Shown: piece by piece, positions 25,954 through 38,399 of the stretch
Layout of the letters: the number at the start of each line of letters is the position of its first letter
Position numbering within the stretch: the stretch's first letter is position 1
Assembly: GCA_009809945.1 (NCBI GenBank)
Contig: WTPW01000144.1
Location: 406,079-470,078 of the forward strand
DNA: 64,000 nt
Direction of reading: 5' to 3'
From: Gigaspora margarita
Lineage: Eukaryota > Glomeromycota > Glomeromycetes > Diversisporales > Gigasporaceae
Translations under genes and position numbers: made by a program
The notes under the pieces: generated by a model
The model's input: only the letters and a program-made list of their open reading frames with translations
Told to the model about the DNA's origin: nothing
Databases searched by the model: none

Positions 25954-25961
25954 TATACAAG

Positions 25962-26661
25962 TGTTAATCTATTGTTATTCAATTAATTACTGTCACAGAT
26001 CATAATTTAAAATGAAATCTATATTTTCTACTTAATCTGCTAACCTTTTAAAACTACTAATACTTGTTTATTATAACTTTTTTAAAACTAAACCATAACC
26101 CTAACCCATAAACCTAAAAAATGCACCCCAAAAAAATTTAGTTTTTGAGATTTTATACTATAATTGCATTTTAATCTGGATTTCATTTTTTTTTGGCACG
26201 ATTACTAATCTGTTTCTAATAAACTATAGTTTTTTTTGATCACAATAATCTATAGAATCTAATAGCAATAAAATAGAACTTCATTCTATAATATCAGAAA
26301 TGAAATTTTATATACAATGAGCAACTGCCTATAGCTATACTTTCTAAAGCTAAACTTCTAGCCCTATTTTTGCATTTTTACGCACTTTGTTTATTTATAA
26401 AATTACATTTCCTTTTTTGAGTTGTGTTACTGGTACAAATAAGTAAATCCCAAGTGGGTAGTGGTATGGGTTGGTGTTGAAAATGCTCAAAATGGCACAG
26501 ATAATGTAGTATATACACGGAATAGCACAGTAAAAATGGCACAAACATTATGGCAAAGGGCGGCACATAATATCATATCATATAAAATGGTACATTCAGA
26601 TGACATGTATATATATGTTATGCATGTGTTGGCTTGTAATATTGTTTTGTAAAAAGCAAAA
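25962..26661. other. AT-rich noncoding stretch
   Basis: No gene recognised. CCATAACCCTAACCC near 26095 resembles the CCCTAA cores of nearby MITEs. A short block of TGGCACA repeats occurs at 26490-26570. Confidence 0.35.
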
Positions 26662-26945
26662 GATCATTAATTCGTGATCCATATACCAACCAGTGAAAAT
26701 ATATAGTAAAATGTGGGGTTAATTAATTAGTGTTCTTTCAAATTTCAAGAATCTGGCACTTTCAGAGCAATAGCAACTTTTTTTACTAAGCTAACCTTTC
26801 TTCTTCACTAAATAAAAGTTGTAGAGCACATTCTTGCAATTATAACAGTGGTAAAATTATTAAAATCAGCCTAGTAGATCACAAGATATCATTAAAAAAA
26901 GTTTTGCGACCATATAAAGTTCTGATGTAAACAATATTATTGTTT
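26662..26945. repeat. Left arm of a 5.4-kb inverted pair
   Basis: About 270 bp that matches, in inverse orientation, 31750-32020. Shared phrases are TTAATTCGTGATCC, ATACCAACCAGTGAAAATAT, AGCAACTTTTTTTACTAAGC, AAAAGTTGTAGAGCACATTC and GTAGATCACAAGATATCATT, with a few substitutions and small indels. It may be a terminal repeat of a 5.4-kb element or one of two independent copies in opposite orientation. Confidence 0.75.
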
Positions 26946-28139
26946 ATATAAGAACCAGTCATATGACATGTCTTTTTACCAGGAACGGAGTGCATGGTTA
27001 AGTGGCATGTGAAGTGTTTCTGTACAAATCCATGCTTTTGATTGGATGTTTCTTTTTTAAATATGTCATATGATTTGCTTATTCTATATTTAACTTTTAT
27101 AAACTGGTTTTTTATACAGAACGTAATATAACTAATTGTTATCGCATTTATAATATGTATATATATAATTAGAAATTGCGTATGAGCTTTTCCACTGTTA
27201 CATGAGTTTGGGTAATTTCATAGTGGTAGTATAATTTTGTTAGCATAAGATTTTAAATAATATATAGTTACCTTTTTTAGTAGGAGGCTTTGAATGTACA
27301 ATGGTCTCAAACCATAAATCTTGGTCTTGAACTACATATGGTGGTCTGAAACTATATCTGATAATCCCAGACCACTGATAGTAGTCCAAAACCCAAGATT
27401 TTGGTTTCAAACCAATAAAATTTGTAAAATATAAATAGGCTGTTCGGATTAATAAAGGAACATTATTCTTTTTTCCCGCTACACTTTAAAACTTATATGT
27501 AACCACCTATACCTTATACTTATGTTACTATTGTATTAAATATTATTAAATCATAAGATACCTCCATAAAAACCCGTGGTTACTATAATTAAACCATTGT
27601 TACCCTGAAATCCTACTACTTAATGATCATTCCGTGCATAATCGATTCATATCGATCACCCTTAAAACTTAATATGCATAAATTATTGTTTACTCAATAT
27701 AGAAATCTGACCCATAATTAAAAATAAACAAAATTTAATCACTATATGCCCCTTTTACGCTTTAACCCTCTAACTTATGTTTACAGCCCTAGCTAAAATT
27801 GTTGTTGATATATGAAGCCTCTCCCACGGTTGTAACACCACCTATATGTGACTCGATTTTTTTCCTAATTTGCACATGGGCTTCTCATTTATACATTTAT
27901 ATGTATCACTTTTTTCCCTAATTTGTTTCCAGATTTACCTGTTTATACGTGCATATTACCAGTACGAATGTCAATTTATGTATACATAACTTGTTTCATA
28001 ATGAGCCACTTACTATTATTGTTGGTCCACAATAATATTTAATTAATAACGGCACATTTTATGTACTTGTACAATTTTACTTAATATAGATTATGATTTA
28101 TTATGTAATGGTATCTTGATCGAATAGCCAGATCATTTG
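26946..28139. other. Noncoding stretch with a small inverted-repeat cluster
   Basis: At 27295-27420 repeated TGGTCT-GAAAC and TCAAACCA phrases form several short hairpins. The rest is AT-rich with no coherent frame. Confidence 0.4.
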
Positions 28140-29180
28140 AAAAAATTTGCAAATGACTATTACTGTCTTGCACTGCTATCGCCTAATCACAACATGAGGT
28201 CCTTGCATTGCTATTGCAGTTGCGAAGCCTAATCTCAATATGAGATCCTTGAACTATTACTGTGCCATGGAGCCTAATCACAATAAGAGGTCCTTGCGCT
28301 ATTATCGCAGCTGTATAGCTTAACATAATATGAGGTTCTTGCACTGCTATCACAGCTGTGGAATTTAAACATCAAATATAAAATTCATGTACTACTACTA
28401 TAGCAGCAGAACCTAATCATCAAATATGAGGTCCTTGCACTGCTACCGCAGCCATGGAGCCTAACTACAATATGAGGTCCTTGCACTGCTATCACTGTCA
28501 TAGAGCCTAAACATAATATAAGACTATTGCATTAATACTGCAACTATGAAGCCTAACCACAAAATGAGATTATTGCACTGCTTCACAGCGCAGAGCCTAA
28601 ACATAATCTGAGCACTTGTAGCCATGAAATCTAATCATCATATGAGTCCGCTGTAAATATGAAAGCCTTATCACAATATAAGGTCCTTGCACTGCTATTG
28701 CAGTTGCAAAATCTAATCATAATATGAGGTTATCCGACAAACTCTTATGATCATGAAAAAATTTCTTACTGTTATTTTTTTATGTGTTATTACGTAATCA
28801 TGTTTATTCAAATTAAAATTCAGCGGGCGACTCCCTACCAATTATGATCATAAATTGCCAGATAATACCAATATTGGGCAAATTGGTGAAATGGTAATTT
28901 GACAAATGATTGGCTACACGTGCCGCAGAGCGGCACGTGATCATTTGCCAAATTAACTGTTATTCACCAATTTTTGCCCAATATTGTATACTTATTGCGC
29001 TGCTATTGCAGCTGTGGAGTCTAATCATCAAATTTGAGGGCCTTACACTACACTATAATTAGCTATTTTGCCTAATTACAACATGAGGTCCTTGATTTAT
29101 ATCACAGCTGCAGTATCTAAACACAATATGAAGTCCTTGCATTATTACTGCAGCTGCATAGTCTAATTTCAATAAGGTCC
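28140..29180. repeat. Tandem array, ~46-bp unit
   Basis: Units read approximately GAGGTCCTTGCACTGCTAT, CGCAGCTGTGG, AGCCTAATCACAATAT, at about 45-48-bp spacing (for example near 28194, 28240, 28286, 28331, 28428, 28473). GC is higher than its surroundings. A 120-bp hairpin (28867-28987) interrupts it, and diverged units reappear at 29740-29815. No in-frame translation persists across units, so it is not a repeat protein. Confidence 0.8.
28867..28987. mobile_element. ~120-bp foldback with GC-rich stem
   Basis: Inverted arms CAATATTGGGCAAATTGGTGA and its near inverse. The apex is a perfect 10-bp stem, CACGTGCCGC against GCGGCACGTG. It sits within the 46-bp array. Flanking TA-like bases make a small MITE plausible. 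Confidence 0.6.
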
Positions 29181-29229
29181 TTTTATTTTGTTTAAGGAAG
29201 CAACCAAGACATAAATATATAGTGAAAAT

Positions 29230-29640
29230 CTAGCAACATGAAAAGATCACAACAAAAATTCAGCAACATAATAGCCCACTAGCGAAAGTCCACGAGAGAA
29301 AGTTGCCAAGAAAATCTACTAGTGAATGTTTAAAAATGAAGGTCCTATAGCAAAAGTCTGCTAGTAAAGTCTAATAGCAAAAACTACTAATGAAGTCTAC
29401 CAAAGAAACTTCCCCAGTAAAGGTCCACAAAAGTCACAAATGAAATTTGCCAACTTAATTTTTCCAACGAAAGTTCACAATGAAAGTCCTTCAATGGAAG
29501 TCTCCCAATAACAATTTTCCAAGGCAAATTTACTAATAAAAGTTTGGCAAAAGTACATTAGCAAAAATTCATCAGAGAAAGTTCTATAAGAAAATCAACA
29601 AACAAAAGTCTGATGAAAAAAGTTCAATGATGAAGCCCAC
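29230..29640. repeat. Degenerate short tandem repeats (AAAGTCYACYAR-like)
   Basis: Roughly 13-16-bp units such as GAAAGTCCACGAG, AAAGTCTGCTAG and GAAGTCTACCAA run through this segment. Strongly diverged and without coding potential. Confidence 0.55.
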
Positions 29641-29829
29641 TACCAAATGATAAATGGTTAAATGACTTCAAAAATAGCACCAAAATTACATGATAACTCC
29701 AATAACAAAACTTCAACACTGTATTACTCCAGTCTACACAGAGCCTAATCACCAACATAAACACATTGCACCACTGCTATAGTTATGGTGCCTAATCACA
29801 AACATAAGCTTATATACTGTCCTTAGTTA

Positions 29830-30844
29830 GTTAATATATATAGTTAATAAATCACCAAAAGAAGGGTAGATAGGGAGCCAACCTTTATTACAAGATGAGC
29901 CATAGCAAAAGGAAAGATACTCAAACAATCTTACCTATCATTAATAACTCATAGTCTCGACAATCATATGCAATCACAATATTGACTAGGAAAAATATAT
30001 GCATATAACAAGATACAATAAGGAACTTACACAAAAAAAAACTATAAAGGTTAAATCGACAAATTAACATGTGATCAATAAAAGTTATCTGATTTCGTAA
30101 TAATGACCACCTTGTCACTTCATTGACAAACTTTCCATAAAATAAAATATTTATTTACTCACTATGTATCAATAAATAAATATAAATGAGAAACAACCAA
30201 AATCATTTTACAGTACTAAGTTATTTATGATAAAACTTATAAGCAATTTCAGATTAAATTAGTATATTTAAATATTTTATTATAATTTAAAGCATTTAAT
30301 GACTCAACATCTTACTAATACAAATATTACACTAGGTAATGCTAGTTGTTTTTAATATATAACAATACCATGTATTATTTGATATTATTATGTTATATTA
30401 CCTAAAATGACTAGAATGCTAGTCGTATATGTGAATAATTTATAAGGGGATAAATTTTACTTATAAGTTCCTCTCGAGCACTTACATAATGTCCCACTTA
30501 CACACTGTATATTTATGAAAAGCACATCAATTATCTAATTAACATTTATAATAAAATATGTAAGGCATCTGATAAATTATAATTAACAATAAAGCTTATA
30601 CTAATTGATTGATAAACTATATAAAATTTATCCCATCCTAGCTTTTTTAGTTTTTTTTTCTAATATTGCTAACTATCATTTTAAAATTTAATTTAAATCA
30701 TATTGATTAAACTTAAGCAATAAAAACAGCAAAATTTTATTAGTATATCTTTATAAAAATATTCTGAATATTAATCCTAAATATAAAATTGGGATTCCAT
30801 TTCTGGTTTTGCGTGATGACGTGTGCAGCTACCTTATGATTAAC
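29830..30844. other. AT-rich noncoding stretch
   Basis: Nothing supported as a gene. The GC-richer phrase CTGGTTTTGCG then GTGCAGCTACC at 30804-30832 matches one at 13395-13422. Confidence 0.35.
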
Positions 30845-31738
30845 ATCTATAATAAAAATTATAATAAAAATATATAAATTTAATATAAACTTCAAGCTGA
30901 AGATTATTTCCAACTTTACTATTAACTAAATTAAATTTTTCAGAAAGATAGAGCAAGAGAAGGATGAAAAGGTAGCACAAAAATCAGATTAAAATTTTGC
31001 CAATTTTGCACAATTTCAAAATGTAACTTCACCAAAACCTAAAATTTGCTAATTTTAAATCAGCAATTATATGTAAAATCATGCTCTGAACAACTTTACA
31101 TAGGCGACAGAAGAAGGTTACCTTGTTAAGAAAAATGGGTTACCTATGTACTAAAGTTAGAATTTATCATATTTCATGATCTAACTTTTTTTTCTTATTA
31201 GGTAACCTACTTTGGGCTCTTAAGCAAACTTGTTTGGCATGTAATTTTACATTATATTTGGAATTGAATCACGCTTTTCAGACCTTCTACTAAGTGAAAA
31301 ATAGGTTTAAAGTTAGAAAAAAATTTTTTAATTTTTTAAAAAAATTTTTTTTTAACTTCAAACCCATTTTTCACTTAGTAAAAGGTCCAAAAGCGCGATT
31401 AAATCTTAAATATAATGTAAAATTACATGCTGACAACTTTGCTTAAGAGCCCAAAGTAGGTTATCTAATAAGAAAAAAAGTTAGATAATGAAATATGATA
31501 AATTTTAACTTTAGCACATAGGTAACCCATTTTTCTTACAAGGTAACCTACTTCTGTCGCCTAAGTAAAGTTGTTCAGAGCATAATTTTACATATAATTG
31601 CTCATTTATAATTTGTAAATATTTGTTTTTAGCAGAGTTACATTTTGAAAAGGTGCAAAATCAGTAAAGTTGAAAATAATCTTCAGCTTGAAGTTTATAG
31701 TAAATTCATATGTTTTTATTATAATTTTTATTATAGAT
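30845..31738. mobile_element. 894-bp foldback element, copy A
   Basis: A near-perfect inverted repeat. The left arm starts ATCTATAATAAAAATTATAA and the right arm ends with its inverse; the arms of ~445 bp meet in an A/T-rich centre near 31330. Shared arm phrases include AACTTCAAGCTGAAGATTAT, GTAAAATCATGCTCTGAACA, GAAAAATGGGTTACC and AAGTGAAAAATAGGTTTAAA. The inner arm sequence is shared with the larger foldback at 58704-59741, so these are one family. No TSD was resolved. Confidence 0.85.
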
Positions 31739-31744
31739 GCTATT

Positions 31745-32030
31745 TAGAGCTATTTTCATCAGACATGTCGTATGACTAGGAACTTTATATGGTTGCGAAA
31801 TGTTTTTTAATGATATCTTGTGATCTACTGGGCTGATTTTAATGTTTTACCACTGTTAGAATCGCAAGAATGTGCTCTACAACTTTTGTTTAGTGGAGAA
31901 GAAAGGTTAGCTTAGTAAAAAAAGTTGCTATAGCTCTGAAATTTAAAAAAACACTATTAATTAACTCTATATTTTACTTTATATTTTCACTGGTTGGTAT
32001 ACGGATCACGAATTAAGTATTTTTTTTTTA
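31745..32030. repeat. Right arm of the 5.4-kb inverted pair
   Basis: Inverse of 26662-26945. It begins directly beside the 894-bp foldback. Just beyond it (32030-32130) is a short block with ATGATTTCACTAATGAAGC and TTCTTTACAAAATTTTACGT resembling the MITE core seen at 23977-24304. Confidence 0.75.
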
Positions 32031-32212
32031 AAAATGAGCAATATCTCATGATTTCACTAATGAAGCTTCTCTGTGTATCTTAACAAAAAAAATTCTTTAC
32101 AAAATTTTACGTCATATGCAGTTAGCTTGTTTATCTTATATTGACTACTTATGTAAATTTATAGTTTAATAGTTAATCTACATCATTATTGCACAAAACC
32201 TAAGCTATTTAT

Positions 32213-33672
32213 GGTCCATTTGGTATGGGCATACAGTTCTACACAGTTCACGGAATCCATATCAATTCAGACCATACCCATACCAATCCAGATCATGACC
32301 TGTGCCAAAAAGACACCTATCTGATGTAACCCATGCCAATCCAGTCCAATTCTAATAGGGTTTAAAAGAATTATGGTCATTAGTAATTGTAATTATGTAC
32401 GATTTATGTTATCATAATTCATAATTGATGAATTAAGATTTTTGTTCATTATGTGGATATTAGATTAACTGATATATAGATAACCTTAATAACATGCGTT
32501 AGTAAGTAGCATGCTATGTATTGCCAAATAGTAAGGTTAATTGAATTTTTACAGTATCTTACTATAGAAATCATAAAATATTCAATGCAAACTAACACAA
32601 CTTTACAGTAATTCATGATACAGACTCAATCTTAATATGTATTTTGCATCAAATAGGTTTATAACAGAATTTTTTATAGTAATTCACAATAATTCCAATA
32701 CAAGCTAATTCTCATTAACAGAATAGTATTATTAATTCAAACTTAATCCACAAAAATCAAAATGCAAACTAGCTCAACCAAACAGTGGTTGCAGAATAGC
32801 AGGTAAGTGTTAAAGAATTTTCTTACGTAACTCAGTAGAAGTCATGAAAATTCTATGCAAAAACTTAAACAACTTTAAATTACAGGGTCACCAGAATAGC
32901 AAATAATTTTAAAAAAGAAAGGTTTACCATAACTCTTGATGAAAATTATAGCAATAACAATACAAACTAACTTTAAACTTTGTATACTGCATTATTGCAC
33001 TTTAATTAATCACTACAGTATATATATTTTTTTTACAAGTTTCGTGAGTTCTACAATTACAATACAAGCAATTACCTAAATTTGTTATATTTTCAGAATC
33101 CATTTCATTACTTTTTGGCATTTTAGTATATTTATTATAGTAAATGGATTCTTAAAAATGTAACATTATATGTATTGTAATCGTGGGACTCACTAAGCTT
33201 GCAAAAAATCACAAACTAATCAAATCCAATTAAATTGAAAAGAGCAATAATAAGTTCTGTAACAAATCATTTTGCAGTAGAACTAATAGTAATTAATTGG
33301 CAAAACCATAGCAATATACTGAGATAATGGGTAAGTTTTGTAACAGAAATGTTTACTGTAACTCATGGTAGAATTCATAATCATTTTAATGAAACTAACT
33401 TAACCTTAACCACATTGAAATAGTGAGCAGGTTTCATAAGAGAATGCTTACAATAACATATAGTAGAAATCATATTAATTCAAATGCATACAAACTTAGC
33501 CGCATTGATTAATTAAAAAAATTAGGAGCTATAGCCCTATAAGAAAATTGACTTGAATTGGCATGGATTGCGTGGGATAGGCATGCATCATGATCCAAAT
33601 TTGTACGAGTATGGTCTGGATTGATACGGTTCTGTAGACCATGTGGAACCATATGCCTGTGCCAAATAGACC
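32213..33672. mobile_element. ~1.46-kb element with ~150-bp inverted ends
   Basis: Left end GGTCCATTTGGTATGGGC and right end the inverse of GGTCTATTTGGCACAGGC. Similarity continues inward through CAATTCAGACCATACCC and CATGCCAATCCAGTCCAATT-like sequence for about 150 bp. The interior is a degenerate array whose units are the inverse of those at 16061-17120. GGYC-TTTGGCA ends resemble PIF/Harbinger elements, but no clear TSD or transposase was found. Confidence 0.7.
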
Positions 33673-33899
33673 ATGTTATGATCAGTTGGAAGAGTTTGAA
33701 GAATTTGTGCCAGTTTAGTTTGATTGTGAACAAAAGAAAATGGTTTAAAACAATAAACTAACACACATAGTTTCGGGTTATAAGGTTTATCTTTATTAAA
33801 ATAAATCAATACTTCAGGTTATCACAATAATACTAAATATATTCAAATATCGTTAACTACTTGTCTCTCCTCCTAAACAGAAACTAAACCTTTATATGC

Positions 33900-34080
33900 T
33901 TTTAATTTGTATGTGGCTTTAATTCTTCAACTGGGAGATTTAATTAGTTGATTAGAAATTAAATCAGATAATTGGGGATTAAATCTGTTAATTGGAATTT
34001 AATCTGTCAATTGGAAATTTAATCTCCTATTTGGAGACTTAATCTCCCATTTGGAGATTTATTTTTCCAACTAAGCCACA
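33900..34080. repeat. Short tandem repeat (~17-20-bp unit)
   Basis: Imperfect units of the form AATTGGAGATTTAATCT recur about eight times (for example GATAATTGGGGATTAAATCT, AATTGGAAATTTAATCTCC, TTTGGAGACTTAATCTCC). Confidence 0.75.
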
Positions 34081-35319
34081 AACTATGCTAAAATAAGAAA
34101 TATATAACGAGAAAAAAATAATATTAACTAAAAATAAAAAATAATTATAATATCATTCCTTGCTAGAGAAGATGAGCTCCGTCGAATCACATTCTGTTGT
34201 GTGGATTTGTTTGCCAAGACAACTTTAAAAAAAATTTTTTTCATATATAACCCATGTGATTACTGTGAGATATTCTTTTGTTTCATTTTTATTTTTGTAT
34301 AAATTTTTTTTTTTTTGCCAATTCGTTTACCTCGATCACCAAGATTGTTGTGTATAAACAGCCTTCTAACCAAGAGCATCATCATTAGTATTTTTCCACT
34401 ATTAACACTAGCTCTAAATTTGTAAATCACATGATTATTCTTGATTTTCCCAAATCTATTCAGTATGTACTTTCTTTGCTTTTTACTATACTTTAGTGGC
34501 TTTGCAGCTTTACATCTACTAATCCACATTTTTACTCAGAAACTTCATTAAAATCTTATTTGCAACAGTATTCCTTTTATGCTCTTTATTATACTATTCA
34601 GGTTTCATGAGAATTTTATCTCTGCCTTTGCATAACAGTATGTTTAGTATAGACTTTTCTTCTCATGGGTCAAAATCAAAAATATTACACAAATATCATA
34701 TAATAATCGCCATAGGTGAATAAGGCTAACATGTTATTGAATATAAGCTGATTGATAGGGTATAAAAAAAGGCAATATGCTGAAGATTTTAGAGAGTTAT
34801 GTTTCATATTGGCCTGGTGCATAAAAGCAATATCCAAATATCAGTAAGAAGATTTATACAAGATAATAGACAAATATTTTTAAGATAAATTAATAACTAG
34901 ATATATCATAAGCCAATATTATATTAGCTATTTAATAAAAAATTTTCATCCATTTACATGATACAATACCAATATTTTAAATATTTTTCTGAAAATTAAT
35001 TTATTATTAAAATATCGCATTAATATTTGTCAGATGATATAATATTGTTATTAAAAGCAATTTTGGCTAATAGCTTAAAGATAATTAGCAATTATAAGAA
35101 AATATTATATTGGCTATTTAATTAAAATTTTATCATCTTTTATATGATATAATACCAATATAGTAAACTATGAGATTGTATGCTTGATTTTCTAAGATGA
35201 TTTTAGGGCGATATATTAATTTTATTAAAGAGATAATTGATTGATATAATGAATATATAAATAATAATTTAATAAGATTTTTAATATATTGACTAATTTT
35301 ATAATAATCTGGTACTTGT
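34081..35319. other. AT-rich stretch with ~190-bp duplication
   Basis: No recognisable gene; a minus-strand open frame at 34260-34529 is basic and homopolymer-influenced and is not called. TATTATATTAGCTATTTAAT followed by GATACAATACCAATAT near 34915-34975 recurs near 35103-35165. Confidence 0.35.
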
Positions 35320-35395
35320 ATTTAAGAAGATATATTACTGATAATGTAAGTCACTTTTATATATAAGTAATGTATCAGCCTACCAATAAAATAAA
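35320..35395. repeat. Isolated unit of the ~67-bp array left of the LINE
   Basis: GATATATTACTG, AGTAATGTATCAGCCTACCA and AATAAAATAAAAATTTT match units of the array at 37906-38275, showing that the LINE fragment lies inside the array. Confidence 0.65.
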
Positions 35396-37905
35396 AATTT
35401 TACAATTTACATCATTTGACAATACTACATTACTAGCATGGAACCACATCTCTCCAAGAATTGGTTTTCTAATACCTGAAAAGACACCAGGATGGTTTAC
35501 TATATTAGAAAACATTATTATNACCAATCATACCACTAGACAACTNTCTTCTACATTTNAGCTTTNTCTTACTAATTCTCTTTCCTATATAACTGGACAC
35601 TTTAGTGTCAAAACCAAACCATGGCTCATTACATATATAGACCATCATATTATTATAGAAAAAGCATGACGATTTGACCAACAAACAAATACTATCTCTA
35701 TTACATACTGGACTTCTGAATTTGATGAAAACAATACTTCACTATACCCATTACCTGATATTTGCTGCTATCCTTGTACAGGTTGCTTGCTCAACTCTAA
35801 CAAAATCCAAAACTTATGCACAAATGATGTTTCTGCAACACTATCTACAAAATTTCTTGGCAGAAAAGTCTATATACAAAAATCCAAGCTTAAACTTAAT
35901 GCCAATTACCTTGACTTAATATTTTCCATAGCATCATGCTATTCTCTATCTATACCCTCCCTGCCTTACATATCAATACCCTCAACAGCTATAGAAAAAA
36001 TATTTTTTATTTGTAATGCATCAAACTATCTACAAACAATAGCAAACGCTAACTCAAACCTTTTAGAACTTATTTTCTATACTGATGGATCTGTTATCAA
36101 CCTTGGTAACTCACAATGATCAATGGGCATTGCCTGGATTCAGGTTTTTAAGGACCAAATAATATATCAATTTTTTGCACAAATTCAAAACTGGCCATCA
36201 TCATACAAAGCTGAACTGGTTGCAATCCTATCAGCTATTTGTACATGCCCTCGCAATAGTACTATTCATATATATACAGATTCTCAATCTATTATATCCA
36301 AATACAAATCCCTTTTATACTCCACACACAACCCTAACAAAATTTACACATACAACTATTGGCCTATTTGGCACACTCTTCTTAATCTTATCCAATCATA
36401 CTCCTATACTATCATATTTCACAAAGTTCTTGCACATAGTGATAATAAGCTCAACAACTATGCTGATAAACTTGCAAAAGAACATACAAATTCTTTTCTT
36501 CTAGAATTTCTCCCTAACAATATTTACAACCCATCCTTTTTTCTTTAATACAAACAATTTAATATTCAACAACCAACCTGCCGCTGTATCAAAAATATTT
36601 GCAATGCACACATTATTGCAATGTGGTCTTCACAAAACAGAGTCCAACATATTCTTCCTATAGCAGCCCAAATAGATTGGAATGCCACATGGCTTTTTCT
36701 TAATAATAATCACAAGCGCTCATATAATTATACCAATTTTCAACTCTGCCAATCTAAATCATTTCGAATTAAAAACTTACTCCATATGCTTCCTACTTTA
36801 CCTTATATTAATTTACTCAATCCTAAATATTCTAAACATACAAGATGCATCTCTTGTAGCCAACCAGAAAACCAGTTTCACTGGCTTTATTGCACATGCT
36901 ACAACAATATTATTCAAATAATCCAAAACACTATTACACAATTTGCTTTTTCTGAAATTCCAGATATAACTGCTTTACAAATTCAATAGCTCTGTACAGA
37001 TCTTTTTAACTACAACTGCTTAAACCCAACATGGTGTTCTTCTTTCAACATACCCTCTTTTTCTACTACTTTTCACGGCTTTATTTCAATTCCCCTAATC
37101 AATACTATATCTCGCTACTCTTCTTACAAAATTGCTTCNNNNNNNNNNNNNNNNNNNNNNNNNNNNNNNNNNNNNNNNNNNNNNNNNNNNNNNNNNNNNN
37201 NNNNNNNNNNNNNNNNNNNNNNNNNNNNNNNNNNNNNNNNNNNNNNNNNNNNNNNNNNNNNNNNNNNNNNNNNNNNNNNNNNNNNNNNNNNNNNNNNNNN
37301 NNNNNNNNNNNNNNNNNNNNNNNNNNNNNNNNNNNAATATTGCAATAAAAATTTTACTTAAAATATTTGATAACATCTATGACCAACTTTGGAAACCATA
37401 TTGTACTGCACTTTCGCAATTGAAAAATTCTCAACACTCCACTTTAGCACTTAATACTTTATCTATACCAACTTCATCTACTATCCCTTCAAATTCTTAT
37501 TCCCTATCACCAAACCGTACTAGACTTAACTACACCTACAGTTGTAGATGTGGTCTCCCTGATCAATTACATGATACAGATACTAATTCATGTCCACCTC
37601 TTGGACATGCTCTTAAAAAAATTGATATATGGTCCTATCAATGGATCAAATATAGCACAAATACTAACTCTATACTTCATATTCAAATCTAGATGAGTTT
37701 TAACCACTCTAGTAGGTTTAGGTTGCAGATAAATTAGATAGTATATCTGTCTATAGTCTGAGTTTTAACTCTTGTAATATAGTTTGTATACAGTAATATT
37801 AATTGTATTTTTGAGAAACCCTTTGAGGAATCTCATACAAATTATCAATAAAGATAGAGACAAAACCTCACCTTAACACCAAAAAATAAAAATAATAACA
37901 ATAAA
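35396..37905 (+). pseudogene. LINE (non-LTR retrotransposon) 3-prime fragment with RNase H
   Basis: A 5-prime-truncated retrotransposon lacking reverse transcriptase. First comes a region with LLAWNHISPRIGFLIPEKTP near 35430-35490. Then an RNase H domain with all four acidic positions visible: YTDGS near 36078-36092, SYKAELVAIL near 36202-36231, IYTDSQSI near 36273-36296 and NNYADKLAKE near 36454-36483. A TGA at 36118-36120 interrupts it. Next is a zinc-knuckle-like CISCSQPENQFHWLYC near 36853-36900. After the assembly gap (37139-37335) an open frame to 37692 holds CRCGLPDQLH with later Cys and His. A ~200-bp 3-prime tail ends in A-rich sequence near 37895. Matching AAAAATTTT on both sides suggests a target duplication. 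Ambiguous bases occur at 35522-35566. Confidence 0.75.
37139..37335. other. Assembly gap (197 N)
   Basis: Run of N within the LINE 3-prime region. Frames reported across it are not real continuity evidence. Confidence 0.99.
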
Positions 37906-38275
37906 AATTTTTGATGATATATATCTGATAAAAATAAGTTGGTTTTTATATTAGTAATGTATCGGTCTACTGATAATATAATTTTTTTAGATGATATATT
38001 ACTGTTTTTTTTTAAAAAGATAATTTAAGTGGTTTTTATATTAGTAATGTATTGGTCTACTAATAATATAATTTTTTTAGACGATATATTACTGTTTTAA
38101 AAAAGATAATATAAGTTGGTTTTTATATGAGTAATGTATTAGTCTACTTATAATATAATTTTTTTAGATGATATATTACTGTTTTAAAAGGATAATATAA
38201 GTTGGTTTTTATATGAGTAATGTATCAGCCTACTGATAATATAATTTTTTTTAGATGATATATTGCTGTTTAAAC
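37906..38275. repeat. Tandem array, ~65-70-bp unit
   Basis: Five units, each with TTGGTTTTTATATTAGTAATG, then GTCTACTGATAATATAATTT, then TAGATGATATATTACTG. The last unit decays near 38275. The same array flanks the LINE on its left. Confidence 0.85.
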
Positions 38276-38399
38276 CTATTATTAGCTGATATTTATGTTA
38301 TATATTCCAATTGTATATTTATTGAACTTATCATTTATTAAATTTATTAAAATAAATAAAAAAATAAAATAAAATAATAATAATATTTAAATTATTTTT

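Noticed and set aside
28140..29180. CRISPR-like array
   Set aside because: Units are contiguous diverged tandem repeats without unique spacers, and the window is eukaryotic.
34260..34529. Minus-strand 89-codon open frame, Lys-rich
   Set aside because: Composition is driven by A runs on the coding strand; no recognisable domain and no splice or neighbour support.
37095..37376. Open frames spanning the run of N
   Set aside because: They exist only because N codons are not read as stops.
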